DNA from: Tubiluchus corallicola
Lineage: Eukaryota; Priapulida; Priapulimorpha; Priapulimorphida; Tubiluchidae
Direction: 5' to 3'
Length of the DNA stretch: 64,000 bases
NCBI GenBank assembly: GCA_030141605.1
Contig: JAQGDQ010000092.1
Coordinates: forward strand, 263,501 to 327,500
Shown here: positions 37,431 to 49,816 of the stretch, piece after piece
Position numbering within the stretch: the stretch's first letter is position 1
Layout: the number at the start of each line of letters is the position of its first letter
Program-made: the position numbers and the translations under genes
Notes under the pieces: generated by a model
The model's database searches: none
The model's input: the letters and a program-made list of their open reading frames with translations, nothing else
Told to the model about the DNA's origin: nothing

Positions 37431-39560
37431 AGATTCACCACCTTAGTCGAAACCCGGAAATGAACCAGTTGCAAGGGTGCCTGTGATAAGTAAATGCTGC
37501 TAACTAAATGTTCAAGTCAAACGTTTTGATAATCTCTTCAGTAAATTTAAGCTTATTTCAGTTAACATAAGTCGTGTAACATAAAAATAGTGTTTAGAAT
37601 ATTGTTACACTGTGTATTCACTTGGTTGCCTATTAAATCTATATTATAATATCGAGAGCTCTTTCTTAGTATTGAAATGGGTAGGAAAGGAATTTTAATG
37701 CAATATTCTGCTATTCATTAAAATTAACATAAAAGTCTGAGGTGTTTAGCTTAGGTGAAATTCGGCATATATTAAGTGAAATTCGTGAAGCCATTTATGC
37801 AAAGAATTTCCAGTTATTACATTACGCTCGGCACTCCAATTCCCAGGTTCTGGCATGCAAAACAGAAAATAGTAGCCAGTTGCTTAATATTCGTTTATTC
37901 TCAAGAAAATAATATAATGTTAAGATCATTCAAAAACGTGCGACAAGAAATTTAAAAAAGGGACAAATAAAGAATTTTCATTAAGTTAAGTTTACTGATA
38001 TAAATAACTGAAAATTATTAAACCAGTAATGATGATTCTTCTTTATTTTGCTTTTCAGTGACGTGAAAGGTTCTAATCAGAGGGAGCAAAAGGTGTAAAA
38101 ACATCTCTTTACCTCCCCGTCATTTTCAGCTAAGGGGTCTGGGGTTATTATTGCATTTAAGACATTTTAACGGTTTAAAATGAGATGTAAATTAGGCTTT
38201 GCACATTAGCTTTTCCAAATCTCAAAAAACTGCTCAAAATTGATGTATATAGGCCTACAATAGGCCAAATTTTATTACACTTCTCACCAACATTTTTTTA
38301 TTTTGAAAATAAAACTATAACAAGAAGAATCTACATTACAGAATCTTAAGTAAAACATTGCAAATAAGCTAAAACATATAATTTGCTTTTTCTAGACATT
38401 TTTTTCATTTGTGACCCTTCTTATTTCATCCAATTTAGCTCTCTTTATGCAAACTTGGCGCTCAAACAGAAATAGTTGCAAGGAAGGAAATTGGCCCTGT
38501 ACCCCTGGTCATAACTCCACTGTTGCTTTTGCACGAATTCTAAATTACTAAGCAAATGTACCAGACTGCTACTAAGTCACTAAGTGAAAACTCATCCAAA
38601 CTAGAACGTACATTCAACTGCTTTTATCGGCTGGTTTAATATACATACAGCAATACATTTTTTGATTGGCAGATGTCTAAAATTTTTTTTATATTATAGC
38701 ACATAATTTATAATATACGCTACAAGTGCATGTGTATTTGCTAGAAATTTGAAGTTGAGACTACCAACACATACTTCTACGTCTGTGATCTGTTTATTGC
38801 ATAGTGTGATTAGATCTAATTGATTACATTCCTTACTTCTTTTTTCGTTTATAATAATAAGCAGATGACTATATTATCGGCGAAAAATTTTTGCCTTTCC
38901 CATTACGAACAATGGCGTGAAGAATTTGACACGCTGCGCCCATGTTTCAGGAATTCACTTATATATATATATATATATATATGCGAAGCCAATTTTTTCC
39001 AATTCCTGTTCTGGTCTTTCGGTTCAGTACTTCGTTGCTTCCACTAATATGCTTGTGAATTTTTCTCAACCCAATAAAATTCAAGTTTTTTCAACCTTAA
39101 TTTATCGTTTTCGAGTTAGCTCTGCACCAAACAAAGTAAATTAAAACACACTGAAAGTAACGCACGTTCGTTCTACAGAAAACTACAAAAACAGAATACG
39201 TTAACTAACCGTTGCGCCTACTATTTTTACGCAGTAACTTCAGGCCAGCCGTGTACGCAAATAACCGTAGAATCGAATTCGTAATTATTTCGAGGATGAG
39301 ACATTACTATGAATTACAATACAACAGAAAAATAATTTAGCGCTATATGACAAACAAAAAATTACAAAGAATTTGTTGAAATTATTGTGTACAAACGACT
39401 AAAAATGTGAGTTTCTCATCAACTGATTTCATAATTATTGCGCAAACATTGCTGATTGGCTGGATTGTTATTGCTTTTGTGGAAGTTTTCGCACGGCACA
39501 ATGTCCCAATACGTTGATAACTTTTGACAGCAAATAAATTAAACTTAAGAAGTTGTATTA
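37430..39560. other. Non-coding stretch
   Basis: AT-rich, with a TA run at 38958-38982. The short frames at 38820-39144 overlap this run and are unsupported. Confidence 0.4.
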
Positions 39561-39992
39561 CAGTTTAGAATCCCTTTAAGTTCCACTGAAATAACCAATT
39601 AACCATGTTTCTGTACTTCAACTGGTAGTTCAGTGCTTTGAGTTCATATATTATGCATTTCTTGTTTTGGTATTAGAGAACTGTTTAATAATTTATTGCC
39701 TGAATAGCAGGACAACTAAGTATAAAGTAATTTGTTGTTGCGGTGTATGACTATGCATACTGTCATTTTTAGCTGTTTCTCTTTACTGATAGAGAATGTT
39801 CGCAAAAACATCCGAAGCTTCCCGTACTTCTTTATTGCACATATTGGTATGCAAAGTATTCATCATCTGGTTCAGTAATCTCTGAGTAATCGTATTGGAA
39901 GCCCCAAGAATATGCCTATTCAACCTGTTTTGAAATACATTGAATATATTTGTATGGCTATTGTAGTCAGTAATGTTGAATTTGTGTATATT

Positions 39993-40213
39993 CTCTGACG
40001 ACGACGACGATAACAACAACGACAATAACGACGACGACAACAACAACACGAACAACGACCACGACCACGGCGGCATCAGATGCAGCATCAGCAACAACAA
40101 CAGTAACAACAGCGAAAGCAACAGAAACAGCAACAACAAGAACAACAACAGTAACAGTAACTTCAACAGCAACAGTAACAGCAGCAGCAGCAGCCGTCGA
40201 CGACGATAACAAC
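39993..40213 (+). repeat. Imperfect GAC/AAC/CAG trinucleotide tract
   Basis: About 220 bp of triplets (GACGAC, AACAAC, CAACAG, then CAGCAGCAG and GTCGACGACG at the end). All frames are open on both strands (poly-Asn/Asp/Ser or Leu/Val), so the frames there are artefacts. The first and last 20 bp are similar GACGACGATAACAACAAC words. Confidence 0.9.
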
Positions 40214-40214
40214 A

Positions 40215-43200
40215 ACAAGCGTATTATTATTTCATAATTTCTGCCAATTGCAGAAGCCGAGTACTGTATCAGCTATAGGTTATCTAATCAATTACTGACG
40301 TTATCTTATGTGCTCATGAATTAATTAGAAGCTTACCATTACTCATCTGAACAGGTATTAGAGTGCTTGTGCTATTCACGTATGCATTTATAACAGCAGA
40401 TGTCTTGAAAGGAAATAAGGCCTCTAGTGTGGACATTATTCATTAATTAACGGATATTAATTAAGGAAAGAAGATATCTAGCATGTAATCAAGTTGTTCA
40501 GGAAAGTAAATCAGATTTGAAAAAGAAGTTCAAAAACGTTTGTGTAAACCTCATATCTATTATTCTCCGAACGTTTCCAACGGGTAACGATACTGAGACA
40601 CATCTACAATTTAATGAATTTAATTAAATATTGCCATGGGCGGATTGAATCCAACCCTAAGGGAACAGAAAGCCGAAGGGGTCATCAAAATCTACGAGTT
40701 CTTATCCTTATGTTGGCGAGAGTAAGACAGCTATTTCATATACGATATGTATTTTTTTATATTTACATATTATAGGCTTTTACATTTACATAAGCACGAT
40801 TTGTTTCATAAAAATAAGCAAGATTGTGAAGCTCAAGTGTCTGTACAGGCACTTTCTGAACTAATTATTTTGAACAGAAGAATGCTTAAAAAAACTTCAT
40901 AAGTTTCTATCATGCATCGTAATATCCAATAAATAGGTGAAGGCTTACATACTTTAGAATTTTTTGGTAACACGTTAGAACGGGATCACCCGTAAAAAGA
41001 CCTAAGGTACCCAAAGCTTTAAAGGCCCATGTATCCTAGATAGGTTTACTAGCCAGTTCAGGCCTAAGCATGACTGTGTTGTAGTTAATTAAAATTCAGC
41101 ACTTTAACACATTTGAAAGAACTACAATGAATGTGACTAAATATGTTTGTTAACAGCACAAGCCAGGCGTAAAAATTGCTTTTACAGAATAATTACTCAA
41201 GCTTTCTGGTGAATTTTTATTGTCTAGGAAGGTGTAGAACTATCCGAATTTGTCATGTTTAGTGAGTATTTGTGTTTTTTACTCTAATCAAGTATCAAGC
41301 TGCGTTCACCAGTATTCTAAGGTATACAATAAAATTGCGCAAATCTTGCAAAGGCTATGTATAAAACCTGTGACCATGACACCAGAATGAAATGTGGAAT
41401 GGTTTTAGGTTTCAGGTTGAAAAGTGTTTTATTCAGTAATGAAGTTTGATCCGTTCTCAGCTAAGCCATCACGTCGCTCTAAATTAAAAATAAGCTCAAT
41501 TTAATTTTTTTCTAGTTCTAACTTAGAGTCTAGTCTAAATTTTCTCCACAGTAGCGTGGTTAAGTCAAAGAGGTAGTGAGTCAGTCTATATGTCAGTCAG
41601 CAAACATGAAATTGCAATGGTATTAAGTCTAGGATCCTATGTGATCTGATCCTATTTGATCTGTCACTTGTGCTAGAGTTTTTGAAATCAGATTACAAGA
41701 TACATCGTGTTTTTTATTTTTGCTTATAATGCATATACAGTTGCCTTGAGAAATATACTGATATTTGAATAAACTAACTAACACATTTAATTCCTTATGC
41801 AATAATTCGCTAGTTATCATAGCAAATTATTCAAATTTCTTAAGATACTGGCATATCTTAATAAACTATAAGAGAATTTTTATTATTAAGTTTTCTTTTT
41901 CATTTGCCGCTGAGTGAATGTTAATTGTTTATTTATACGAATGTTTGCTCTTTCACTTGTTTTTTATTGCTCACTGGTTTGTTTACTTGCTTACGTGTTA
42001 TTTTGTATACCTGCTAATGGCTAATATCTTGCTTAATTAATCGGTTAACTGGCTATAAATTACTCACTATAAATTACTATAAATGGCTGTCTGTTTGGCT
42101 GGTTAAATATAAATACGATTGACTGATTCATGGATGATAGTTTAGCTTTTCATCCATAGTTTAGCTAAATTAAATTCTAAATTTAACCATCAACGATTTC
42201 AAAATCCATTTCGGGCTCCTTCTTTTTTGGTTTCACGATTTTTAATTAAAGCTTTGTTTTGTTAGTTGTATGGTTGTTTGTTTGCATGTTGGCAGGTTGG
42301 CAAGTCTGCTGTCGAGTAGCTGAGCTCTTAAGTAGGTCTGTAAGTTAGCTACTTTGTTGGGTAGGCTTTCTGGTCGTTAGGTTTCTCAATTCATTCGTAC
42401 GTTCATTCAATTGTTCGCGGAAAGTTTTCATACTAGTCCAGTAGGTTATTTTTGAAACGTTTCAAGCCATGTTGTTAATTTAAAAATTAATGCTATATCA
42501 TTACACACAAAAATATAGTTTCTTTCTTTTAAGTGTCGATATCAGTTGCATGAATAACGCGAGAATTATTGCGTTATTCAATAAATTACGTAACGTTTAA
42601 AGAACTTTTCAGAAGTCTTTTAAGTAATAACTTTTACTTTGTGGAAATTTTTGACATAAAGTACGCAGTAATTTACTTCTTCCGCCAACTTAAAAGAGAT
42701 AAAGAGATGAATGAATTGAGAACACATGCGATTGGATAAATCAAAACTTAACGAATAAATGTAAATGTGAGCAACGAAAGGTAAATACATGAATGAGTGA
42801 GTGAGTGAGTGAATGAGTGAGTGAGTGAGTGAGCGTGCGTGCGTGCATGCATCAGTGTAATGACACATTAGCATCTTATCTTCTTGTACAGCTGGTAATA
42901 TGTAACAGAACATTAACAACTACGTAAAAGACGTAAACGAAAATCATTGTTATCAAGGAATATTTAAGATTGTATCAGAATATAAGCTACCAACATTATT
43001 AACAAAACAAAGAGAGTGGTTAGTTATTTAATAGAGAGCAGCCTGTAAAAGAATTTATTATTAACATTGTAAATGGCTTGAAATTGAAGATACAATTTGT
43101 GAGATTATGAATAGTTAAAATTTGGCCTATCGCTGGTTAGGAAAGAATCCATACTCCCCGTGGAACAGTGAAGGTCAGCAGAAACCTATTAGACACACTG

Positions 43201-44430
43201 TAACATATCATTGCCTTGATTACTTCTGTTTGCCCCACTTCGTTTAATTTTAGTAAATAATATGTGGACCAAACATACCGTTAAATTGTTGCTTACAAGT
43301 ACTAAGAACGTCGTTCACATTGCTTACCGAAGAATCGAAGAGCCGCTTACATTGTTTACAAACAATGCCATTTTGATTGTTTACAATGACCGAGGCAAGA
43401 CCGAATCTAGACAGAAGAGCATACAGTCGCAATTAAGGAAAATACATGTACACTGTGGGAGCTTTCGGGTTAAGTTTAAACTGCTTACATTAGTACTGTA
43501 CATGTGTCTTTATTTTGTTATTACAAAATTCGGTAGAGCACTTTGCTACATTACAGCTTATGTAGATGAGTTGTTGGGCTGGTCTGTTTTAAGCATGGTG
43601 GTGGCACTGAACAAATTGGCATTTTCGAGTAAATTTGTCTTAGACACAAGTAACACAGCGCAATTACTTTGCTGTTTATTATCCCTATCCGCTAGTTACA
43701 GAATGACCATCAGCCTTGTGGCGCCTTCTGAAGTTTCCTTTTGAAAACAAAGTTGGCAGGTCCACAGTTCACATCAATTTGCAGAATGTATAACATTATT
43801 TACTATGCTTGTTTCAACATATATGATATTAATTAGGTAGGAGGCACTCGTAAACTAAAACTTCGGACTTTCAAACATTGTAGTGTGACGCTTAAGCGTT
43901 GTCTTAATACAGATATAGATACAGACTTCAGTGTGTATCACGCGTATTTCATTAGTTCTACGTGTTTTCAATACACTGAGATATATGGGTTATTCTAGCC
44001 ACGAACAATGTAAGTTTGTCACCTAAATTAGATGTTTAAAAAGATTTGACATAATTATTTTTCATTAATTCTGAATCGCTTTATATAAAACCGAATTAAC
44101 ATCATACTTCATGAAATAGCTAGAATCAGTATTCTGCATACATAATGCTGGCATTTCTACAATGAATCAAATAAACATAAGCGTTACCGTTGCAAAGTTA
44201 TCGGGCCCATGTCTGTCACCGTTTCATCATCTCTGTTGTACCTATAAGACCACCAATAATCTGAACTTGGTCTGCATTTACAAAACAAAAATTATAGCTG
44301 TTGTAGCATTATAGTATTATTATAGTATTTTTACTTTTTTAGGCTAACGTGCATGCCAAAAAAGACAGTTTGAATGTCTTAACAGGCGCCTTTAAGAAAT
44401 TTAAGCCGTGAAGAAATTGACTTCTTCGGG
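40215..44430. other. Non-coding stretch upstream of the LRR gene
   Basis: AT-rich. The segment 41930-42430 is GTTT/GGTT-rich drift, and 42789-42850 is a GAGT/GCGT microsatellite. The frame 43262-43744 (160 codons) is open but has no recognisable domain; I cannot exclude it, yet it shows no splice sites or family match. A TATATAAAA word at about 44083 lies 350 bp before the LRR start codon and could be its TATA box. Confidence 0.4.
42789..42850 (+). repeat. (GAGT)n / (GCGT)n microsatellite
   Basis: GAGTGAGT units followed by GCGTGCGT and GCATGCAT units. Confidence 0.9.
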
Positions 44431-44433
44431 AAA

Positions 44434-45911
44434 ATGCTTTGCTTCAAATGCCAAGTTGCACAAATCGTTATGTTTACTATCTTGTTTTATTTAATCACTT
44501 TTGATCAAGCTGTAGCAGAAGAGGTAAAGGTATCACATCGTCAAAATAACTGCCCTGCTGCTGCCAGTATTCGACCTTGCAAGTGCTTCATCACATTTGA
44601 ACATGAACTTTGGGTGGAGTGCAACAGCAAAGACTCAGCAGAGATACTAGGCATTCTAAACTCGAAATTCACGGGTATTCTTGTAGATTCGCTATACATC
44701 ACAGACAGTGTTGTGGAGACGCTAGAAGCTGATGCGTTTGCCAACGTGACAATACGCAGACTTTACTTGCACTACTTGCAACTGAAAGCAATAGATGAAT
44801 ATGCTTTCTCGGGACTAGAGAAGACGTTGGAAAAACTAGATGTTCAAATGAATGACATTGAACAAGTACCTAATCTGCAGAATTTTTCCTCATTAAGTTG
44901 GTTGTCGTTGATAGAAAATCCTATTAAAGAAATCAAATCGAGTGATTTTGAAAATCTGCCACAACTTCAGATACTTTTTCTAACCGGAAGTGATGTTGAC
45001 ACTGTCCCCGACAAAATGTTTACAGGACTATGCGAAAGAATTGTTCTTAGCCGTAACAACATTACGGTTTTTGCACAGTTTAAAGAAATGACTCAAGTGA
45101 CAGAGATATGGTTGGATCACAATCGACTGGAAGTTATATCATCTTTCTCGTTTGTTGATTTGCCCACATTAAAACTGTTAAATTTAGCTAACAATAGAAT
45201 AACTGAGTTCGCTATTGATGCTTTAAGTGGAACAACATTGGAATCCATTGAAGTGCTTTACCTGTCTAATAACGAACTTGAAAACATTCCACCATCTGCA
45301 TTTGCCACATTTAAATCACTGCAAACAATCGATCTGAGAGGTAACAGGCTGACAACGGTCGGCGATTGGTTTTCCAACACCAATAATGCATTAAGAGAAT
45401 TAATATTGACAGATAATAAAATCGTCTCGCTTTCAGAAGGAATTCTATGGCCATCAAGCTTGAACCATTTGCGTCTGAATCACAACAGTCTCGCTGAATT
45501 AAATGGTATCAACGCAACTTCGGAATTGAAAACACTTGACCTGTCCAACAATGATATTAGAGAAATTGATTTGGACAAATTGTCAGGCCTCGACATAGAC
45601 AATTTAACAACAATAACACTTGCAAATAACAGAATTGGGTCTCAAACAGGCTTTCTGAAGTCAAAGTCCCTTAAGGCTCTTGATGTGAGCAACAATTATT
45701 TTGAGTCATTCCACCAGAGCAGTTCGGATGATTTACCTGAATTAGAACATCTATACCTGAGTGGAAACCTCCTTAACAACATTGATGAAAAGTTAACAGT
45801 TTTTGCGCCGAAATTAAGAAGTCTCTATGTACATCAGAACAACATCAGCAAAATACAGAATAATGTTCTGCAAAATATTTCCAAAACAATAGAGGATATT
45901 GGACTGCGGGG
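44434..45911 (+). CDS. LRR gene exon 1
   Basis: Start codon ATG at 44434 gives a clean signal peptide. The donor GTAAAC begins at 45912, after two bases of a Gly codon (phase 2). Reading through would stop at once (TAA at 45913), so the open frame ends with the exon. Confidence 0.93.
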
Positions 45912-47652
45912 GTAAACCTACAATGTTTTTTGTTGTTTCTTTTATTTTTACTTGTCTGAAAACAGTTCACTTACTAATGAGTTTTTCTATAAATTACCTC
46001 TACTAACTAAGAGTTAGCGGCAAGTAATATTTTCAGTAGTTTGTTTGATTGTTTTCTTTTGTTTATCCACAAGACGCTTGGTATCTTTCTTAACATACTT
46101 TCCTTAATTTACTAATCTATTAATATGCTATACTTAAATTATTTGACCAAAAGTCAAAGGCTAATAATATATAGATCATGTGAAGGGCGCCCAATGATGG
46201 CATGTCGTGCTGTACAATGTGAATCAGCATAATGAGCTAGCTTAGTTGAAGGGAGACTGAAAAGGAAAATGAAAGGGAGAAAAGATACAGGCAAAGACCC
46301 CTAAACTGAGACATAGTTATCTGAAATGCTTTTTATAATTTAAAGGAAACTTTTATGTTTGCTTTACACGATTTCATTTTCGTAGTTTTTCCTTTTACTT
46401 AGGAACCTCATTCATGCTGTTGAAGAAGGAGCGTACGCCGATTTGGAAAAGCTATTTATGATCGATTTACGTGACAACAGGATCGAAACATTATCCCTGA
46501 ACGTCTTTGGTGAAAACGTCCCAGAAATATTACGGCTAGAAGGTTGTATTATATGATTACTCTGTACAGCAGATATTTTGATTATGTTAATTATTGTATT
46601 TTAGAGTAGGACGCTATCGCCAACAATCAGCCCACATAATTGTAACTGACTGGTATGCTCCTTCTGTCTGTGGACTTCATGTTTTATGCCGACAACTGTG
46701 TCCAGAAAATTTTGCTTTTCATTATAATTTATATTTAATACTTTGGATTTGCTGCTGCTGATGGAGTTTTTAAGTAAATAAATACTCCGAAATAGATTTA
46801 GTAAGAAAAGGATGACGACTGCTCTTTCCTTAATTTTATTGTCCCTCGTATTATCAAAAATAAAGGACTTGTCTCATTCGGAAACACACAGGAAATGAAG
46901 CTCGTTGCCGACTGTTTCATCACACTTCACCTTTTCGAATACAATGCTTTTTATCTAGAATCCTGATTCCTTTATGATGTATAAATTGTTGACCATGGAG
47001 TTTCAATCGTCATATCTACAATTCTCCATCCATCTATGATATAAAGCCAATTAATAGTAGAATCATTCATGCATGTTATTAAGTGCATAGTTATTAATTA
47101 TTGTGTGATATTTATTCCACTCCTAGACAATCACGATCTATCAGATAGAGTGTATTGCATTTTTTAGGAAACAAACTCAACTGTGATTGCAAACTTCAAT
47201 GGATAGCTGAGTTAGGTGACACACCTCATATTGGGGGCACCTGTTCCCAACCAGATGAGCTACAAGGAATCGATTTACACGACGTAAAGCCTGAAGACAT
47301 GGTATGCATCGCAGAACCATCAACAGATTCCTACACAACCCAAGCTTGGACAACCGACCTGCAGACGACTAAAACACTTGTTGCTAGTGAAGCAACTGAC
47401 ACACTTACTACCGATAAACAAACTAATACGCCTACTCGTGCTACCACAGAAAAGCCTGACAGTGATGTGGATGTCTGGCTCATTGTAGTAATAGTTATAG
47501 CCAGTGTGATGACAACGTGCATCGTTGTTGGATTCATTGTATGCGTAAAGCACAATATCAAGAAAAAACGCGCAAAAAGCGATTTAAAGAATTCATATTA
47601 TACATACAGCGAGCCTACCCTACCTCAGGAGACGATGTCCACTGAACTTTAG
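44434..47652 (+). CDS. LRR type I transmembrane protein (complete, three exons)
   Basis: Three exons (44434-45911, 46403-46542, 47168-47652) join in frame to 2103 nt, 700 residues. Residues 1-28 are a signal peptide ending in AVA. An N-terminal cysteine cap follows (C40, C49, C51, C63; CPAAASIRPCKC). About 20 leucine-rich repeats of the LxxLxLxxNxI type run to about residue 540. A C-terminal cap starts GNKLNCDCKLQW. Then come a Thr-rich stalk, one membrane helix (WLIVVIVIASVMTTCIVVGF) and a basic stop (HNIKKKRAK). The short cytoplasmic tail ends STEL, which fits a class I PDZ ligand. Such proteins act in cell adhesion, axon guidance or ligand binding at the surface; no one-to-one ortholog can be named. 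The cap CP-x7-CxC style resembles LRR proteins common in ecdysozoans, by memory only. Both introns split the Gly codon just before the repeat Asn. Confidence 0.92.
46403..46542 (+). CDS. LRR gene exon 2
   Basis: The acceptor TTTTACTTAG ends at 46402. The 140-nt exon completes Gly and reads NLIHAVEEGAYADL, then IDLRDNRIETLSLNVF, two LRR units. The donor GTTGTA begins at 46543 after one base of the next Gly codon (phase 1). Confidence 0.88.
47168..47652 (+). CDS. LRR gene exon 3
   Basis: The acceptor TTTTTAG ends at 47167. The exon supplies the C-terminal cysteine cap, Thr-rich stalk, membrane helix and tail, with stop at 47650-47652. No AATAAA signal was seen in the following few hundred bases. 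Confidence 0.9.
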
Positions 47653-49240
47653 CACGAGATCTTTTTTTCGTATTATTGTTGATTGTGCTGAATATGTCGT
47701 CATTCGCATAAGTTTTGGTCGCAGAAACTTTTATAAACCATATTCGTAATTAATGCAGTTGTGACTAAAATTTATATTATCATCGCCTATGTCTTCATGT
47801 AAGATTTTTATAACTTTTTTCGTACAATAACACACTTAATGTGAGTTTTTCGTGTGCCTACTCTTGTCATTAAGAATTATCTCCGTGCTTTTTTTGTAAT
47901 TCAAATGAAGTTGTTGAATAATGGTTCTCACCTTCAGAATAATTCATTACAGCCAAAACGCTTTGCATGATCACTGTGGTTGCTTTATTACTCAATATCT
48001 TGTGATTCTTACCAGAATAATTTAGGCTCTGTACCCGGCACAGGCTAAAAGCATGTGCAGCTTACGAAAGTAAATTGTAATTATTCTTAATCTTAGCGTT
48101 TTAAAATGCGATTAGCTTGCGGAAAATCATGCCCCGCTAAAGCGTAACATTTTATTGACTTCCTGACATTTTAGTAACACTTGAATGCTCGCTTTTTATG
48201 TAGGGCCTACACTTGAGTTAACTGTAAATCGACTGATTTATATTAACATTTAAATGAAACAAAATTGCGAAATACCATACTGAAATAACTGTAGTGAAAC
48301 AAATGTGTCACTTCCATACTCAAACGTACTGAACATTAGGGGGTTAAAGTTAAATCGCAGACGCTGAAATTATACTCGCTTTGATTGGCAGAATAGTTGT
48401 GTTGCTAATCCACCTATATCTGCACGATAAATGCTAGTGTGGTGCCAGTTGTTGGCAATTAAGTCATCAAAAACATATGATTGTGCTGGAATAGATAGAG
48501 CCATGTCTTTGCATGAGTGGTGCTGACGTTTATTTTTATCTTAAAAATTCAACAAACTACAAAAGGTGTACGCTTGCAAAAGCCAAATTTTACACGTAAA
48601 AGTCTATCTATTTTTCAATTATATAACCATTTATAAACAAACTATGATAGAGACAAAGTTTATCACCTAAACAATGGACTTAAGACTGACTTGTGTTCGC
48701 AGGTACGTAGAAGTTTGACTTGGGTAAACCTGTACATCATGCTACAATTCTGATAAATCATTGACCCAACTTCAAAAACATTTTCCTAACACATCTAGTC
48801 CATTATACGATATTTTAATTCCTAATCTCTTGTTTCCTTCTTTTCGCCCTTTAATTATTTTTAGTGAATGGTTTTTGTCTCTATTTTGGTGCTGCTAATT
48901 TAATGGCGCAAATAAGATGGCCCAGCTGTTATAATTTTATTAATTACTTATAAAGAAGGAAAAAGAATTTTGCAAAGTGTTCCAGTTTAATAAAAATAAA
49001 CTGAAGTTGTCAAACAGAGAGAATTCTGATTTATAGTTGAGTTGCCATGACACACGCACGTATATGCGAAATTAAGCAATGTCGAGTTACGCAACCATCT
49101 ATATTAACTAAGCTTTCTGCCAAGTACCTGATTTCGGCTTGCAAAGTTTGAAACAGTATAACATAAATAAATAAAAAACTCTCAGTTTAGAAAAAACTTC
49201 TAGCTTTTTTTATTTATTTAGCAGTTTTTTGTACAATTTC
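47653..49240. other. Non-coding stretch after the LRR gene
   Basis: It should include the LRR 3' UTR. Otherwise AT-rich with no feature I can support. Confidence 0.45.
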
Positions 49241-49241
49241 G

Positions 49242-49540
49242 TTTCAAAATAAATACATACTTCCATTCCGAAATTTCATCTAGTAAATTCTTGAAGTTGG
49301 ATAGCGAATCTGACGTGACCCAATATTGACGTGAGCTCAACGTTGACATAGTGACGTGGTTCAGTATTAAGACATCTTATTAAAATCATTTCAAAATAAA
49401 TACAACATTCCATTTCGAAATTTTTGTCCAGCGAAATCTTGAAGTTGCATTGCGAACAACACTTTTACGTATTGGCCATGCGATCTTATATCTTAGAAAG
49501 TCATACAGTGACATGGCCCAGGTAGGCGTGGCCCAATATC
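49242..49540 (+). repeat. Diverged tandem duplication, about 150-bp period
   Basis: Copy A begins TTTCAAAATAAATACATAC at 49242. Copy B begins TTTCAAAATAAATACAACA at 49389. Both continue with CATTYCGAAATTT, CTTGAAGTTG and GCGAA in the same order. Later words such as AGTGACGTGG (about 49350) and AGTGACATGG (about 49507) and CCCAATAT (49319 and 49530) extend the pairing at a 150-160 bp spacing. Confidence 0.7.
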
Positions 49541-49767
49541 TTGGTTTCGCGGTTCCAAGTGGCTAATCACACGATACGTTCTCGTTGCCTTAGGTATTAT
49601 ATTATAGGTATATATAATAGGTATTATAGGTATATAATATTGTTGCCACGCGATGGTGTGTTTTTGCTGCAGACTACATTGTTGCATATCGCAAAACAAC
49701 GCATAAAAATACTTTTAGAAACGTAACTTTAGGGATCTTGTAAATTTCAAGCAGTCTACAAGCTTAC

Positions 49768-49816
49768 GCATTTTCTCAAAGAGACTGGAACTAGCTTCAG
49801 TTGCCATGTTCGTGTC
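49768..49816 (-). CDS. Candidate short first coding exon of an unknown gene
   Basis: On the minus strand an acceptor CTTTCTACTTTTCAG precedes a 49-nt exon. It contains a start codon in good context (AACATGG, ATG at 49807-49805) and the reading MATEASSSLFEKM, ending at a strong donor GTAAGC that begins at 49767 in phase 1. Both splice signals are near-consensus, and the peptide composition is ordinary for a cytosolic N terminus. I found no next exon. With so short a reading this may be chance. Confidence 0.3.

Larger units (their letters stand above)
34281..39578. mobile_element. Possible TTAA-bounded TIR element containing BEL/Pao debris
   Basis: The left end is TTAAAGGGATAGTAAACTGC at 34281-34300. 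The right end at 39559-39578, read on the other strand, is TTAAAGGGATTCTAAACTGT. The ends match for about 20 bp with three mismatches, and both are bounded by TTAA. TTAA duplications are used by piggyBac and Kolobok transposons. No matching transposase was recognised in the 5.3 kb between, and two oppositely oriented short MITE ends are an equal alternative. Nested inside are the BEL/Pao pol fragments at 35812-37430. Confidence 0.35.

Noticed and set aside
39783-40218. Asn/Asp/Ser-rich and Leu/Val-rich frames on both strands
   Set aside because: They come from an imperfect trinucleotide tract; no start context or splice sites.
43262-43744. 160-codon plus-strand frame
   Set aside because: No recognisable domain, no splice borders, no composition unlike its flanks. 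Left unannotated rather than called hypothetical.
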